Positions 1-8,691 of a DNA stretch of 64,000 bases are shown here, piece by piece. A program made the position numbers and the translations under genes. Under the pieces are notes generated by a model. The model was not told the origin of the DNA, did no database searches, and saw only the letters and a list, made by a program, of their open reading frames with translations. The DNA lies in contig VKHL01000048.1 in assembly GCA_015146655.1 (NCBI GenBank), forward strand, positions 123,007 through 187,006. The letters run 5' to 3'. Every line of letters starts with the position of its first letter. Positions within the stretch are counted from its first letter, which is position 1. The DNA is from Ochromonas danica (taxonomy: Eukaryota; Sar; Chrysophyceae; Chromulinales; Chromulinaceae).

Positions 1-1825
1 CAAAGCCCATGAAGGTAGTTATTGAATGTATTCTAGCATTCCACTTTGAGGATAAGATGAACTTAGTGGATCAATGTTGTCTGCATTTCAAATCCTTTAC
101 TTTCTGTCCTATTGACTCTAATGAACTCTTTTGATCTTTTATGTTTGTTATGGCTTGGTTGAGGCCACTTTCATCATTATTGGTAGATATTTCCCCTATT
201 TATTGAATCGCAAAGCTCTGTCTTCAGCCTGTTGTGTTTTGTTGGTGGTGCCGGTGGTTGGTGGTCGGTGTTGGTGGAATGAACACGGTAGTTGAAGATA
301 GATGGATTTGGTAGATCAATATTGTCTGTATTTCAACTCCTTTAGGTTACTTTCTTTCCTATTGATTTTGCTGAGTTTGAGGCTTTTCTTATGGTAATTT
401 CTTATCACGATTCCTCTCTTACAAGCAGCTGTGAGCACAGATTCAGAAAGAGCTTATTTCTAATCAATGTTAGTTTACAAGAATGCAGCGGTTACGAGAA
501 AAACTACAAAAAAACAATTTTTTGACCGTTGATGGACCTCGTTTTGTAAGACAAGGTACATTACTCTGACCTGCAATATTTGTTCGTAATTTTTGAAACA
601 GTATTATATATACAATACAATATTCTCGTGTAGATGTTGTGTGCAGGATGTTTCAGCAGCGCTCTCACTTCCATAATCTTCGATGCATGGAGGATAATAT
701 AAGGTTGTGATGAGGTTATTACTTGGTACTTCAGGTAACACACAAGTAATGCTGGACAAGTATGTGTGTTTGATAGTAATGATAGTGGCAACACTTGTTT
801 CTCATTGAATTGTTGGGAGTAAGAAGATTTGAGTCAATATCATGTGTCTGCGCAGGATCAGTCTACACGAGGATTACTACTGGCGGACCAAACATCTACG
901 TTGTATCACAAGTCTATGCAGGTACAAACGTATGTAGGTATAATAGAACAATCTTGATGTTGGTGGCATTCAAATTGTCTTATTGCCTAAATTGAGAGAA
1001 GCGGAGGAGATGATATAGTCTAGCATGGACGAGATTTGTCTTAAACTACTGAAGTTGTGCTCATCACCTATGTTCAGCTATCGACACAAGAGTCTTGACA
1101 CTACCACCGGTGGAAGAAGAACGAGTAGCTCTCTGAATAGAAACCTTCATTGATCCCCTGGCATTGTATAAAGTTGTTCCTTTTATTTGTACCAATTCTC
1201 TCCGTATTATCTTTTGTCGCGATTGCTCTTATCGAGGTCACTCTTTTCTTCGTTTATCTAACCAATCAATCAGCAATCCTCTCGAGTTGCATTACAGTCT
1301 AACTCATCCCCTTGTGGGTTAGGGCTAGGGCTAGGGCCAGGAGGTTAGTTGCTATACGAAAAGGCAGTGGCTTTGACTGTATATCTCGCATATCTCCCTA
1401 TCCGATATGATAAAGCTGGAAGTGTCCCGACGTATCCACAGAGAAGCATTTGTCAGTCAATGTTTACGAATTGTGGAGATCTTTTCAGAGATGGAGTCAG
1501 TGGAGTTAGAGAGCTGATTTTATTGAACATTGCCATGAGCGGACAATTTTCCTATTTAGATGTAAATATTAAGGTTTAACATATGGTTGGATTAGTATGA
1601 TTCTCATTTATATATAAATATTAATCCATCGTTACTTTTGTATCATTGTCAGACATGTGGATTCCATGGATTCCGATCTTCATGTTTGGTAGTTTTGGAA
1701 TTCCGGATTCCCGTAGTCTGTCAGTCACTGTGACTGTCACTCTGTCAACGGCATTCCGCATTGTGTTGCAATGACAATGAGAGTCACATGAGAAGGAATC
1801 TGGAAGTGAGTCTTCGACTACTAGC
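1..1825. other. Gene-poor 5' stretch
   Basis: No open frame here looks like a conserved protein; the longest are under 80 codons and start at non-ATG codons. It holds an imperfect direct repeat (about 68-130 and 313-372, both around GATCAAT.TTGTCTG), a short TTAGGG-like run at 1315-1342, an AT-rich TATATATAAATA stretch near 1610, and a GGATTCCATGGATTCC palindrome at 1659-1674 about 150 bases before the next gene. The last two are candidate promoter elements of that gene. Confidence 0.5.
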
Positions 1826-2929
1826 ATGAATGACGATACTAATCACCACCATCACTTCAACCACTCCTCCTCCCTCTTTACCTTTTCTTTTTTAATGGAT
1901 AGAGAATTTGATGAAGAAAGAGAGGCATTTTCTCTCACACCATTTTCGCCACCAACACTAACACCAACACAACTACAACACCAGGAAGAAGAAACACTAG
2001 CACTAGCACTAACAGCAGTAACAGCACAAGAAGAAGAAGAAGAAGGATATGGTGTATGCTCCTTAGGCTTGATGGAAAACCCCGAAAATCTCGCCAGAAC
2101 AACAACCACAACAAGTACCATAACTAATAACAACACGTCCTCTTCTTCTTCCTCTACTGACCTCACCTCACTTACTATGAGAAGAAGAAAAAGACCTATG
2201 CTAGGGCCATCGTCATCATCTGCATCATCATCTGCATCTTCTTCTTCTATGATGATGATGCAGATGTCTAAGGAAGAAGAAGAAGAAAAAGAAAATCGTA
2301 CAAGACTAAAGCTATTATTATATCGACGTGATTATTATCGTCGTACACATCCTTTTGTACGTATTCCTACTTCTGATATACGTAAACAATTTCCTATGAT
2401 CTGGTTAAATATCATTAACTCTTCTGATCCTACTATCTACTATACCTATATTAAACATTTATTACATCGACATGCTATTTTAGATGCTAATAGTTGGGAT
2501 CCAAAACAAGATAAAGGTGTTATCCAATGCTTCCCTTCATTAACAAGTCAATCGCCTGTAATACGATTTCTTAATAGTTATCTCTATCGTTGTGTAACAA
2601 GTGACGATATGATTTGTCAATTACATGGATATGAGATTAGACGATCAAGACATTATAGTGGTACTGATATTGTCTTTAATTTCCGTCAATCTTATACTAT
2701 TCTTTATGACGTTACTATGTCCATGAATGTCGATCAATCTAGTAGTCTATTGGATAATGAAAATCAATTAAAAGAACAATATAATACTATGATTGCTAAT
2801 CGTCGTTTATCGACTAGACCTTTAAAAGTGATTGCAGAAGGAATGATGATTCATCACTTTGATGAAGCAAGTAACTATATTGATAAATATGGTATTTATA
2901 TTAAGAACATCTCTGCTCGTCCTCTTTGA
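1826..2929 (+). CDS. Hypothetical protein with conserved-looking C-terminal domain
   Basis: Single-exon gene of 367 residues. Residues 1-165 are low complexity: His-rich start, acidic stretches, Ser and Thr runs, and a basic RRRKRP patch near 118 that could be a nuclear signal. Residues 166-367 have normal composition, contain LLLYRRDYYRRTHPFVRIP and KQFPMIWLNIINSSDP, and look like one folded domain that I cannot assign to a named family. ATG 1826 is used; an in-frame ATG at 1895 is an alternative. The general look (acidic, Ser-rich N-terminus, basic patch, globular C-terminus) would fit a regulatory nuclear protein, but this is a guess. An 11-bp inverted repeat follows the stop by about 45 bases. 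Confidence 0.75.
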   Translation: MNDDTNHHHHFNHSSSLFTFSFLMDREFDEEREAFSLTPFSPPTLTPTQLQHQEEETLALALTAVTAQEEEEEGYGVCSLGLMENPENLARTTTTTSTITNNNTSSSSSSTDLTSLTMRRRKRPMLGPSSSSASSSASSSSMMMMQMSKEEEEEKENRTRLKLLLYRRDYYRRTHPFVRIPTSDIRKQFPMIWLNIINSSDPTIYYTYIKHLLHRHAILDANSWDPKQDKGVIQCFPSLTSQSPVIRFLNSYLYRCVTSDDMICQLHGYEIRRSRHYSGTDIVFNFRQSYTILYDVTMSMNVDQSSSLLDNENQLKEQYNTMIANRRLSTRPLKVIAEGMMIHHFDEASNYIDKYGIYIKNISARPL

Positions 2930-2971
2930 TGATCGAAATCAATACTCTACTATGATTGTTAAAGACAATAA

Positions 2972-3033
2972 TTAGACCCTGTCTGTATGAATAATTCTGA
3001 TAAATTGGTCTCTGTACATGTAACAGGGTCTAA
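2972..3033. terminator. 11-bp inverted repeat just 3' of gene
   Basis: TTAGACCCTGT at 2972-2982 pairs perfectly with ACAGGGTCTAA at 3023-3033, with a 40-base loop. It starts about 45 bases after the stop of the upstream gene, so it would lie in the 3' UTR or at the transcript end. A 3'-end processing or termination role is inference. Confidence 0.35.
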
Positions 3034-3347
3034 ACAATATAATTGTTATTGTGATTGATTAATATGTGCCTGATGATTGTGGTGACGTGACTCTGTTTTA
3101 AATGATTAAGTAACCTAATAATAATATTAAAAACTAAACTACATGCGTGTGTAGAGATAAGGGTAGTAGATGGTAGTCTTCGTGTCCTACCCTCAATTCA
3201 ATTCTTTTCATTGATTTCGTATTAGTTTGAATTGCATCTTTTCTTCTATTTCTTCTTCTTCTTGCTTTCTTTGGTTTGTTTATGTAATAATCAGATAATG
3301 TGTAATGGACAGGATTGGCGGGGCGAACGTTCATCTGCTTCTTGTTG

Positions 3348-3391
<44 letters not shown>

Positions 3392-3999
3392 AATGAAACA
3401 GTCGAGAGGATGATGTCATGTCCATGCCGAAAAAATATTCTTTTTTGTTTTCTGTGTTTCTATTATGGTATTAGATTAGCAATGACGGGTTCATGATTGC
3501 AAACGATACCCGCATGCTTAACTTGTGCTACACAATACAATGCACTACTACTACTGGGCTGTTCTATTCTACACTATTCTATACAACTATTCTGATATAT
3601 AATACTGCTATACTACACTACTACCTAACACTACACTACACTACACTACTTTTGCTTTCTCTCTCTAGGCAGCATGTGCTCTGCTTGTGCTAAAGTTAAT
3701 CATCATCCACGTCATAAAGTCTCAAAACTACCTTGAGGTGTACTACATAATGTTATTCTTATCACGATTGAATAATGTATTCCAAGTGTATGGGAGTAGT
3801 CATTGTTTTTCAATTCTTTTGGAATTGGTGGAGTTGGTGAGGTTTTAGATTACAATTACTGCCAAACAAGAAATCAACCTGCTGGAAAGGTCTAACGATT
3901 ACTTCAACTAAAGCAAGAACAAGTAGTATATCTACTATATATACTACTGTAGTAGTAGTACTACTACTACCAAGTCAATATTAATTGCTTTTATGGTAG
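3034..3999. other. Intergenic region with simple repeats
   Basis: No supportable gene. It contains an (ATG)n/(GAT)n microsatellite at about 3351-3389, a run of ACTACACT repeats near 3630-3650, and a perfect 22-base palindrome of GTA/TAC triplets at 3949-3970. The palindrome lies 30 bases past the stop of the minus-strand methyltransferase gene. Confidence 0.5.
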
Positions 4000-4896
4000 T
4001 TAAATATGTGCAATACCTAGTAAATAGCCGCGGTAATTGCCTGCACTTTCAATTTCATCTGCGGCAATGCGATTGTAGCCAATGGCTACATCTACCATAT
4101 CAACAATTTCTCCTTCCCATCCACCAGAACGAAGCATGAATGCTTTTGGATCAGTAAACAAGTAAACATGAAGATCATTCTTACGAGTTTTACTGTTGCT
4201 GGGTGTGACAAAGGTAGCAACAAGATGACTTCCATTGGATGATAACCCGCGAATCTTGGTAAACATCTTCTCATTCTCCTCCAATGTCAAGTAACTCGTC
4301 AACCCTTCTAACAACCACACCGTGGGGAGGGAGGGATCAAATCCATGGGATACCAGCTGACTTGACCAATCCTCCAAACTCAGATCTCCCTCTACTGCAT
4401 GATAGTGGAAAACACTCTCAGCGCCTTCTTGCTTCAACAGGTTCAGCTTGTACCCCAGCACTTCAGGGAAGTCCAGCTCGAAGTACTGGATCTCTGCCTT
4501 CCTCTCTGCCGTCAGAGAAGGCAGAGGCAGTCTCCAGGGTCGAGTATCCAATCCAGCTCCCAGAGTGACGATCTGCTTGATCTGAGGGTGATTGGCCAGG
4601 ATTGAGTCTAGACTGTCATCGATCTTCTTAGTACGGATGATAATTGATGCCATACGTGCCAGCTTATCTTCTCTTGTCGCTGTGCTATCTTCTTTCTCTA
4701 CCCAAGCTTTACCAACTTCTCCTCCCAATGTCAAAGCAAAAGGGTCATGGAAAAGTGGATCGTCAGGATGATAAATGGATTCTAATCCACGTAGATAAGC
4801 AACACCATGAGCTGTTGTGCTAACAGCTTTTCTAGAAGGATCATGATGAGAACAAATAGCTGCATCAGTTGGTGGACTTGCAAGAAGAGTTGTCAT
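4000..4896 (-). CDS. LCMT/TIGR00027-type SAM-dependent methyltransferase (copy A)
   Basis: Intronless gene of 298 residues, the usual size for this family (leucine carboxyl methyltransferase-like, TIGR00027). Seen: the N-terminal segment with DPLFHDPFAL (about 46-55), SAM motif I VTLGAGLDTRPWRLP (110-124), the acidic post-I strand YFELDFPEVL, and the family motif WLLEGLTSYLTLEE (about 194-207). The protein should transfer a methyl group from S-adenosylmethionine; in bacteria such genes act in small-molecule or polyketide methylation, and the substrate here is unknown. A second copy lies inverted at 7203-8093. Codons for the central third are identical between the two, while both ends differ, pointing to gene conversion. 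No targeting signal is apparent, so a cytosolic location is likely. Confidence 0.9.
   Translation of the reverse strand: MTTLLASPPTDAAICSHHDPSRKAVSTTAHGVAYLRGLESIYHPDDPLFHDPFALTLGGEVGKAWVEKEDSTATREDKLARMASIIIRTKKIDDSLDSILANHPQIKQIVTLGAGLDTRPWRLPLPSLTAERKAEIQYFELDFPEVLGYKLNLLKQEGAESVFHYHAVEGDLSLEDWSSQLVSHGFDPSLPTVWLLEGLTSYLTLEENEKMFTKIRGLSSNGSHLVATFVTPSNSKTRKNDLHVYLFTDPKAFMLRSGGWEGEIVDMVDVAIGYNRIAADEIESAGNYRGYLLGIAHI
4208..4620. repeat. 413-bp identical tract, inverted partner at 7485-7897
   Basis: Comparing this stretch in reverse complement with 7485-7897, I found no mismatch over 413 bases. Immediately outside it the two methyltransferase genes differ, both at silent and amino-acid-changing sites. 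Confidence 0.92.
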
Positions 4897-5793
4897 GTTT
4901 GATGATTAGGATTGTTGATTGTTGAGTATTATCGTGATGATGATGATTTAAAGAATGAATGCAATTGTGTCAATATGACACTGACAGCAGGCAATCTTTC
5001 CCAGACTACCAGTACCTGTCCACTCAACAGAGTGGATGTCAAGATGTTTGTCTTTCATATTGAAAAGCACTGCCGAAAAGCAATTGCCAGGTTGATGCAG
5101 GAGGTGGGGGAGTGCTGCCTGTGCCTTGCTGTCTGCTGTGTCTTCTTGTTCTGTTGCTCTGCTCTTCCAGTTTTATCTCAGAATTCTTAGTTATAAATCC
5201 AAAAGTTCGACTTCCAGAACGAAAAAATGTTGGTGTCTCAACGGTCTTGACGTCTGAAGTCGAAATGCAAGGCTAGACTACATACAGTACGGTACAGTAC
5301 AGTGCCAGATAGTTTTGTTTACTTTAACCTCACGACCTCATGAAGCTTGTCAATTATTGAAGACAAGAAAAGAAAAGACATTACTAGTTTGTTAGTAAAT
5401 TATTGGGTTAATACTACCAGAGCATATATCTTGTTGAGACATAACAACGACTTCATGATTAGACTTGGTAAAGCAGAAGACAAGATTTCATTTCTTTTAA
5501 TAGCGAGTTAAGATTATCTATTTACAATCCGGAAATCAATAACAATGAGAACAAGTGGAGTTATAGAATCATTGAGAAACAAATATAACCATCTTTCAAG
5601 CCAAATATAAGTCAACATAAATCAACAATCAGGGTGGGGGCGAGGGGTCTGAATTCCAGTCAATTCATCACTTGGCGAACTGTCGGAAAAGCAGATAACA
5701 ACGAAAGGCAAATATATAATATATATAAACAAACAAAACAAGGTCAAAAATCAATAGGGTTGGCGAAAAATAAAATTCAGTGGTGTGGCATAA
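4897..5793. other. Intergenic region
   Basis: Lies between the 5' end of methyltransferase A and the 3' end of the TPR gene. No gene supported. Small features only: a GTACGGTACAGTACAGTGCC run near 5288-5306 and AT-rich stretches near 5400 and 5700. It includes the promoter side of methyltransferase A, with no recognisable element. Confidence 0.45.
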
Positions 5794-6708
5794 TTAATTG
5801 CAAAGCTGTGTTTTATCACTTGGTAAGTCAGGAAGCTGTGAGAAGGTCATCTCCTGTTCTTCTTCCATCGCTAAAGCAGCAAGATCTTCTAAATGCTTTA
5901 AATATCGTTGACATTCTGCTTGTGTTTCAAGAAGCTCTTGTTGGACTTGCTTACTAGTAGGAGATTGAGGTTGATTTTTCTTCACCTTTCGTTCAAAGCG
6001 ACGATTTTTATCATTGGAGGATCCAGTTGATGGTAAGTCAATCACTTGTTGAATGGACTTACACAAGTTTACTGCTTCCTTGTATCGTCTCAAACCTTCA
6101 TAAGCACGACATAACAACATGGAAAGAGTAACTACCATGTGATGATCAGGTCCTAATAGAAAGCGTTGCTTGGATAAGCATTGTCGTAATACTTCTTCTG
6201 CAGTAGTATATTGACCTTCTTCCAGGTAAGCCATGGCTAAGTATTGCATGGAAGTTAATGTCTCAAGATGACTACTTCCCAAAATAGCCATACGACCATA
6301 ATAACAACTTAGGAAAAGCTTAGCAGCATCATTGTATTGACGACGTTGGAAGCGAGCCAATGCTAAGTGATGCTGAGCTTGTAATGCCATAGGATGCTTT
6401 GATCCTAGCAGATGCTCGTATTGCTCGTAGACTTGCTGATGTAAACGCTCAGCTTCTTCAGCATGGCCTTGTTTACTATAGACTAGACCTAACTGGTCAA
6501 GTATTGCCATAGTCTCGATATTGTCTTCTCCATAGAGGGCTTTGGACTCTTCGAGAGCTACGAGGAGGTATTCTTCAGCTTGGATGTAGTTCCCATGCTG
6601 GAAATACCAATTAGCTTTCTCTTTAGGACTTCCTTCATGAATGGAGATGGACAGAGAAGTGCTAGCAATGGAAGAACGCACTGAAGAAGTACTCGCGCTA
6701 CTGCCCAT
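5794..6708 (-). CDS. Tetratricopeptide (kinesin light chain-like) repeat protein
   Basis: Intronless, 304 residues. After a Ser-rich start, about five TPR units of the 42-residue kinesin-light-chain type run from about 29 to 235. Seen signatures include ANWYFQHGNYIQAEEYLLVA, LYGEDNIETMAILDQLGLVY, HPMALQAQHHLALARF and LGPDHHMVVTLSMLLCRAYE. A basic linker (FERKVKKNQP) and a Gln/Glu-rich helical tail follow. TPR arrays bind partner proteins; no enzyme domain is present, so this is a scaffold or adaptor with unknown partner. It sits between the two inverted methyltransferases, convergent with neither, and this placement alone does not imply shared function. Confidence 0.9.
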   Translation of the reverse strand: MGSSASTSSVRSSIASTSLSISIHEGSPKEKANWYFQHGNYIQAEEYLLVALEESKALYGEDNIETMAILDQLGLVYSKQGHAEEAERLHQQVYEQYEHLLGSKHPMALQAQHHLALARFQRRQYNDAAKLFLSCYYGRMAILGSSHLETLTSMQYLAMAYLEEGQYTTAEEVLRQCLSKQRFLLGPDHHMVVTLSMLLCRAYEGLRRYKEAVNLCKSIQQVIDLPSTGSSNDKNRRFERKVKKNQPQSPTSKQVQQELLETQAECQRYLKHLEDLAALAMEEEQEMTFSQLPDLPSDKTQLCN

Positions 6709-7202
6709 GTTTGCTTAGTTTTATTTATAAAGTGATGAAGAATGAATACGAACAAGAGATGAAGAACTTCCTGAAACCAGGTGTATGGAAGAAGTGACCG
6801 AAGAGGATGATCAGTTATGAATAGTAAAGAGAGTAGAAGTTCTTCTTCTTTGGCTGTTGGCAATTCGTTCACTTCCTTGTCCTGCACATTCTCTGCTGAT
6901 GAGAAGATTCTGACAAGACGCTGACAAAGTATGAGCTGTTCACTAAAAGTCCTACTAGAACTATAACAAAGTCTGAAAAGTGAGGTTTTAAGCCTCAGAC
7001 CTTCTGGAAGATGTTCCATCACTGCCATTTGTCATGAGGTGTTCTGACACATCATCACTGACTGCTGACCTCACAGAAGTCATACAGCAAGGTAGTCAAA
7101 CTAGTAAATTGAGACTAATAAGTCGATCAAGTCATTCCTTCCCACAGTTCGCACAGTTCGTTCGCACTCATATTTTCATCTCAACCAAGTCAAGTTCAAG
7201 TC
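6709..7202. other. Divergent 5' region between TPR gene and methyltransferase B
   Basis: The TPR gene reads left and methyltransferase B reads right from this 494-base stretch, so it should hold both promoters. An open frame on the minus strand overlaps the TPR start but has no recognisable domain. GTTCGCACAGTTCGTTCGCAC near 7147-7167 is a short internal repeat. No TATA-like box is obvious. Confidence 0.4.
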
Positions 7203-8093
7203 ATGTCAAACAATGCCAGCTCATCAATCACATTAGGAGCACCGATATGCTCTCATCATGACCCTTCAAGACAAACTGTCAGTGTCACAGCACATGGTGT
7301 AGCCTATTCTCGTGGCATGGAATCAACTTTCCATCCATACAATCCATTATTTCATGATCCTTATGCCTTGAAGTTAGGAGGAGAAATTGGTCAAGGATGG
7401 GTTAACTCATCTGATCATGGATGGCAGTCAGAGGAAGAAAAACAATCCTTCCATAACACTATTGCCGTCCGCACAAGAAAGATTGATGACAGTCTAGACT
7501 CAATCCTGGCCAATCACCCTCAGATCAAGCAGATCGTCACTCTGGGAGCTGGATTGGATACTCGACCCTGGAGACTGCCTCTGCCTTCTCTGACGGCAGA
7601 GAGGAAGGCAGAGATCCAGTACTTCGAGCTGGACTTCCCTGAAGTGCTGGGGTACAAGCTGAACCTGTTGAAGCAAGAAGGCGCTGAGAGTGTTTTCCAC
7701 TATCATGCAGTAGAGGGAGATCTGAGTTTGGAGGATTGGTCAAGTCAGCTGGTATCCCATGGATTTGATCCCTCCCTCCCCACGGTGTGGTTGTTAGAAG
7801 GGTTGACGAGTTACTTGACATTGGAGGAGAATGAGAAGATGTTTACCAAGATTCGCGGGTTATCATCCAATGGAAGTCATCTTGTTGCTACCTTTGTTAC
7901 TCCTGATGCAGGGAAAAGGTTTAATGTTCGTCAGCATCGCTATATGGCAGATGACCCTTTGGGTTTGATGAGAAGATGTGGTGGATGGGAAGGAGAAGTC
8001 GTGGACTTTGTTGATATTGCGGCTACTTATGGGCGACCTTTTGATTCGATTGTCATCTCTGGTGGATACCTAATTGGAATTGTTTGTGTGTAA
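7203..8093 (+). CDS. LCMT/TIGR00027-type SAM-dependent methyltransferase (copy B)
   Basis: Intronless, 296 residues, paralog of the gene at 4000-4896 in opposite orientation. It has the same domain plan: DPSRQTVSVTAHGVAYSRG near the N-terminus, motif I VTLGAGLDTRPWRLP, FELDFPEV, and WLLEGLTSYLTLEE. N-terminal (1-94) and C-terminal (about 233-296) parts differ clearly from copy A; for example, the tail has a RYMADDPLGLMRRCGGWEGE segment where copy A has a LFTDPKAFMLRSGGWEGE-like one. The central part is identical at DNA level. Diverged ends could give different substrate specificity on a common catalytic core, but that is inference. Confidence 0.9.
   Translation: MSNNASSSITLGAPICSHHDPSRQTVSVTAHGVAYSRGMESTFHPYNPLFHDPYALKLGGEIGQGWVNSSDHGWQSEEEKQSFHNTIAVRTRKIDDSLDSILANHPQIKQIVTLGAGLDTRPWRLPLPSLTAERKAEIQYFELDFPEVLGYKLNLLKQEGAESVFHYHAVEGDLSLEDWSSQLVSHGFDPSLPTVWLLEGLTSYLTLEENEKMFTKIRGLSSNGSHLVATFVTPDAGKRFNVRQHRYMADDPLGLMRRCGGWEGEVVDFVDIAATYGRPFDSIVISGGYLIGIVCV
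7485..7897. repeat. 413-bp identical tract, inverted partner at 4208-4620
   Basis: Plus-strand arm of the identical inverted pair within the two methyltransferase genes; about 2.9 kb separates the arms. Confidence 0.92.
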
Positions 8094-8691
8094 GAGAGAT
8101 TAAATTCGAATGTTTCTTCTCATCTTGATAGTAATTGTGATCTCTATGACATCTCACAATCTGTAGAATACACAGTGTGGATGTGGTCCCTCTATATAAG
8201 CATTGATTACAATAGCACGAGAAAATTTGATCTTCATTGTATGTGTAAGGTTAATCTTCATGGACCTTCATTGATCTTCTTGTAAAACGAAATAACGATT
8301 ATAGTGTATTTAATGATTTAGTAGTATTACATTATCTTTGCTCTTTGTCAAAACAAATTGCAATATCAAACTTTCCCAACAACTCAAGAAGTCAATGTCA
8401 TCATCATTATCATCATCAACAACAATGTCAGCAGTCTCAATATGCTACACTGTGTGTAGACTATCTCAAATGTCGTCACTTCGTCTAGACTACTGCATCT
8501 TGTCCTCATCCAAGGATTGACAGCAGCTTCTTCAAAACAAAATTGATTGTTAAACCTATTACAGCTACATCAGCTTCTATAACTTTTTCTATGCGACTTG
8601 AAAACTGCAATTATCTGCACAAAATGCATCAAGTAAAACCAACAAATCGGTCAGTAGCAAGCGCTAAAGCCTCATGTTACATCTAAAACAC
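8094..8691. other. Intergenic region between convergent genes
   Basis: Methyltransferase B and the FYVE-PIH1-PH gene converge here, so only 3' UTRs and terminators are expected. A (TCA)n-rich patch lies at 8396-8425. Nothing else is recognised. Confidence 0.45.

Noticed and set aside
6558-7028. 156-codon minus-strand frame overlapping the TPR gene start
   Set aside because: No domain, high Leu/Phe content typical of an out-of-frame read, and it overlaps a clear TPR coding start in another frame.
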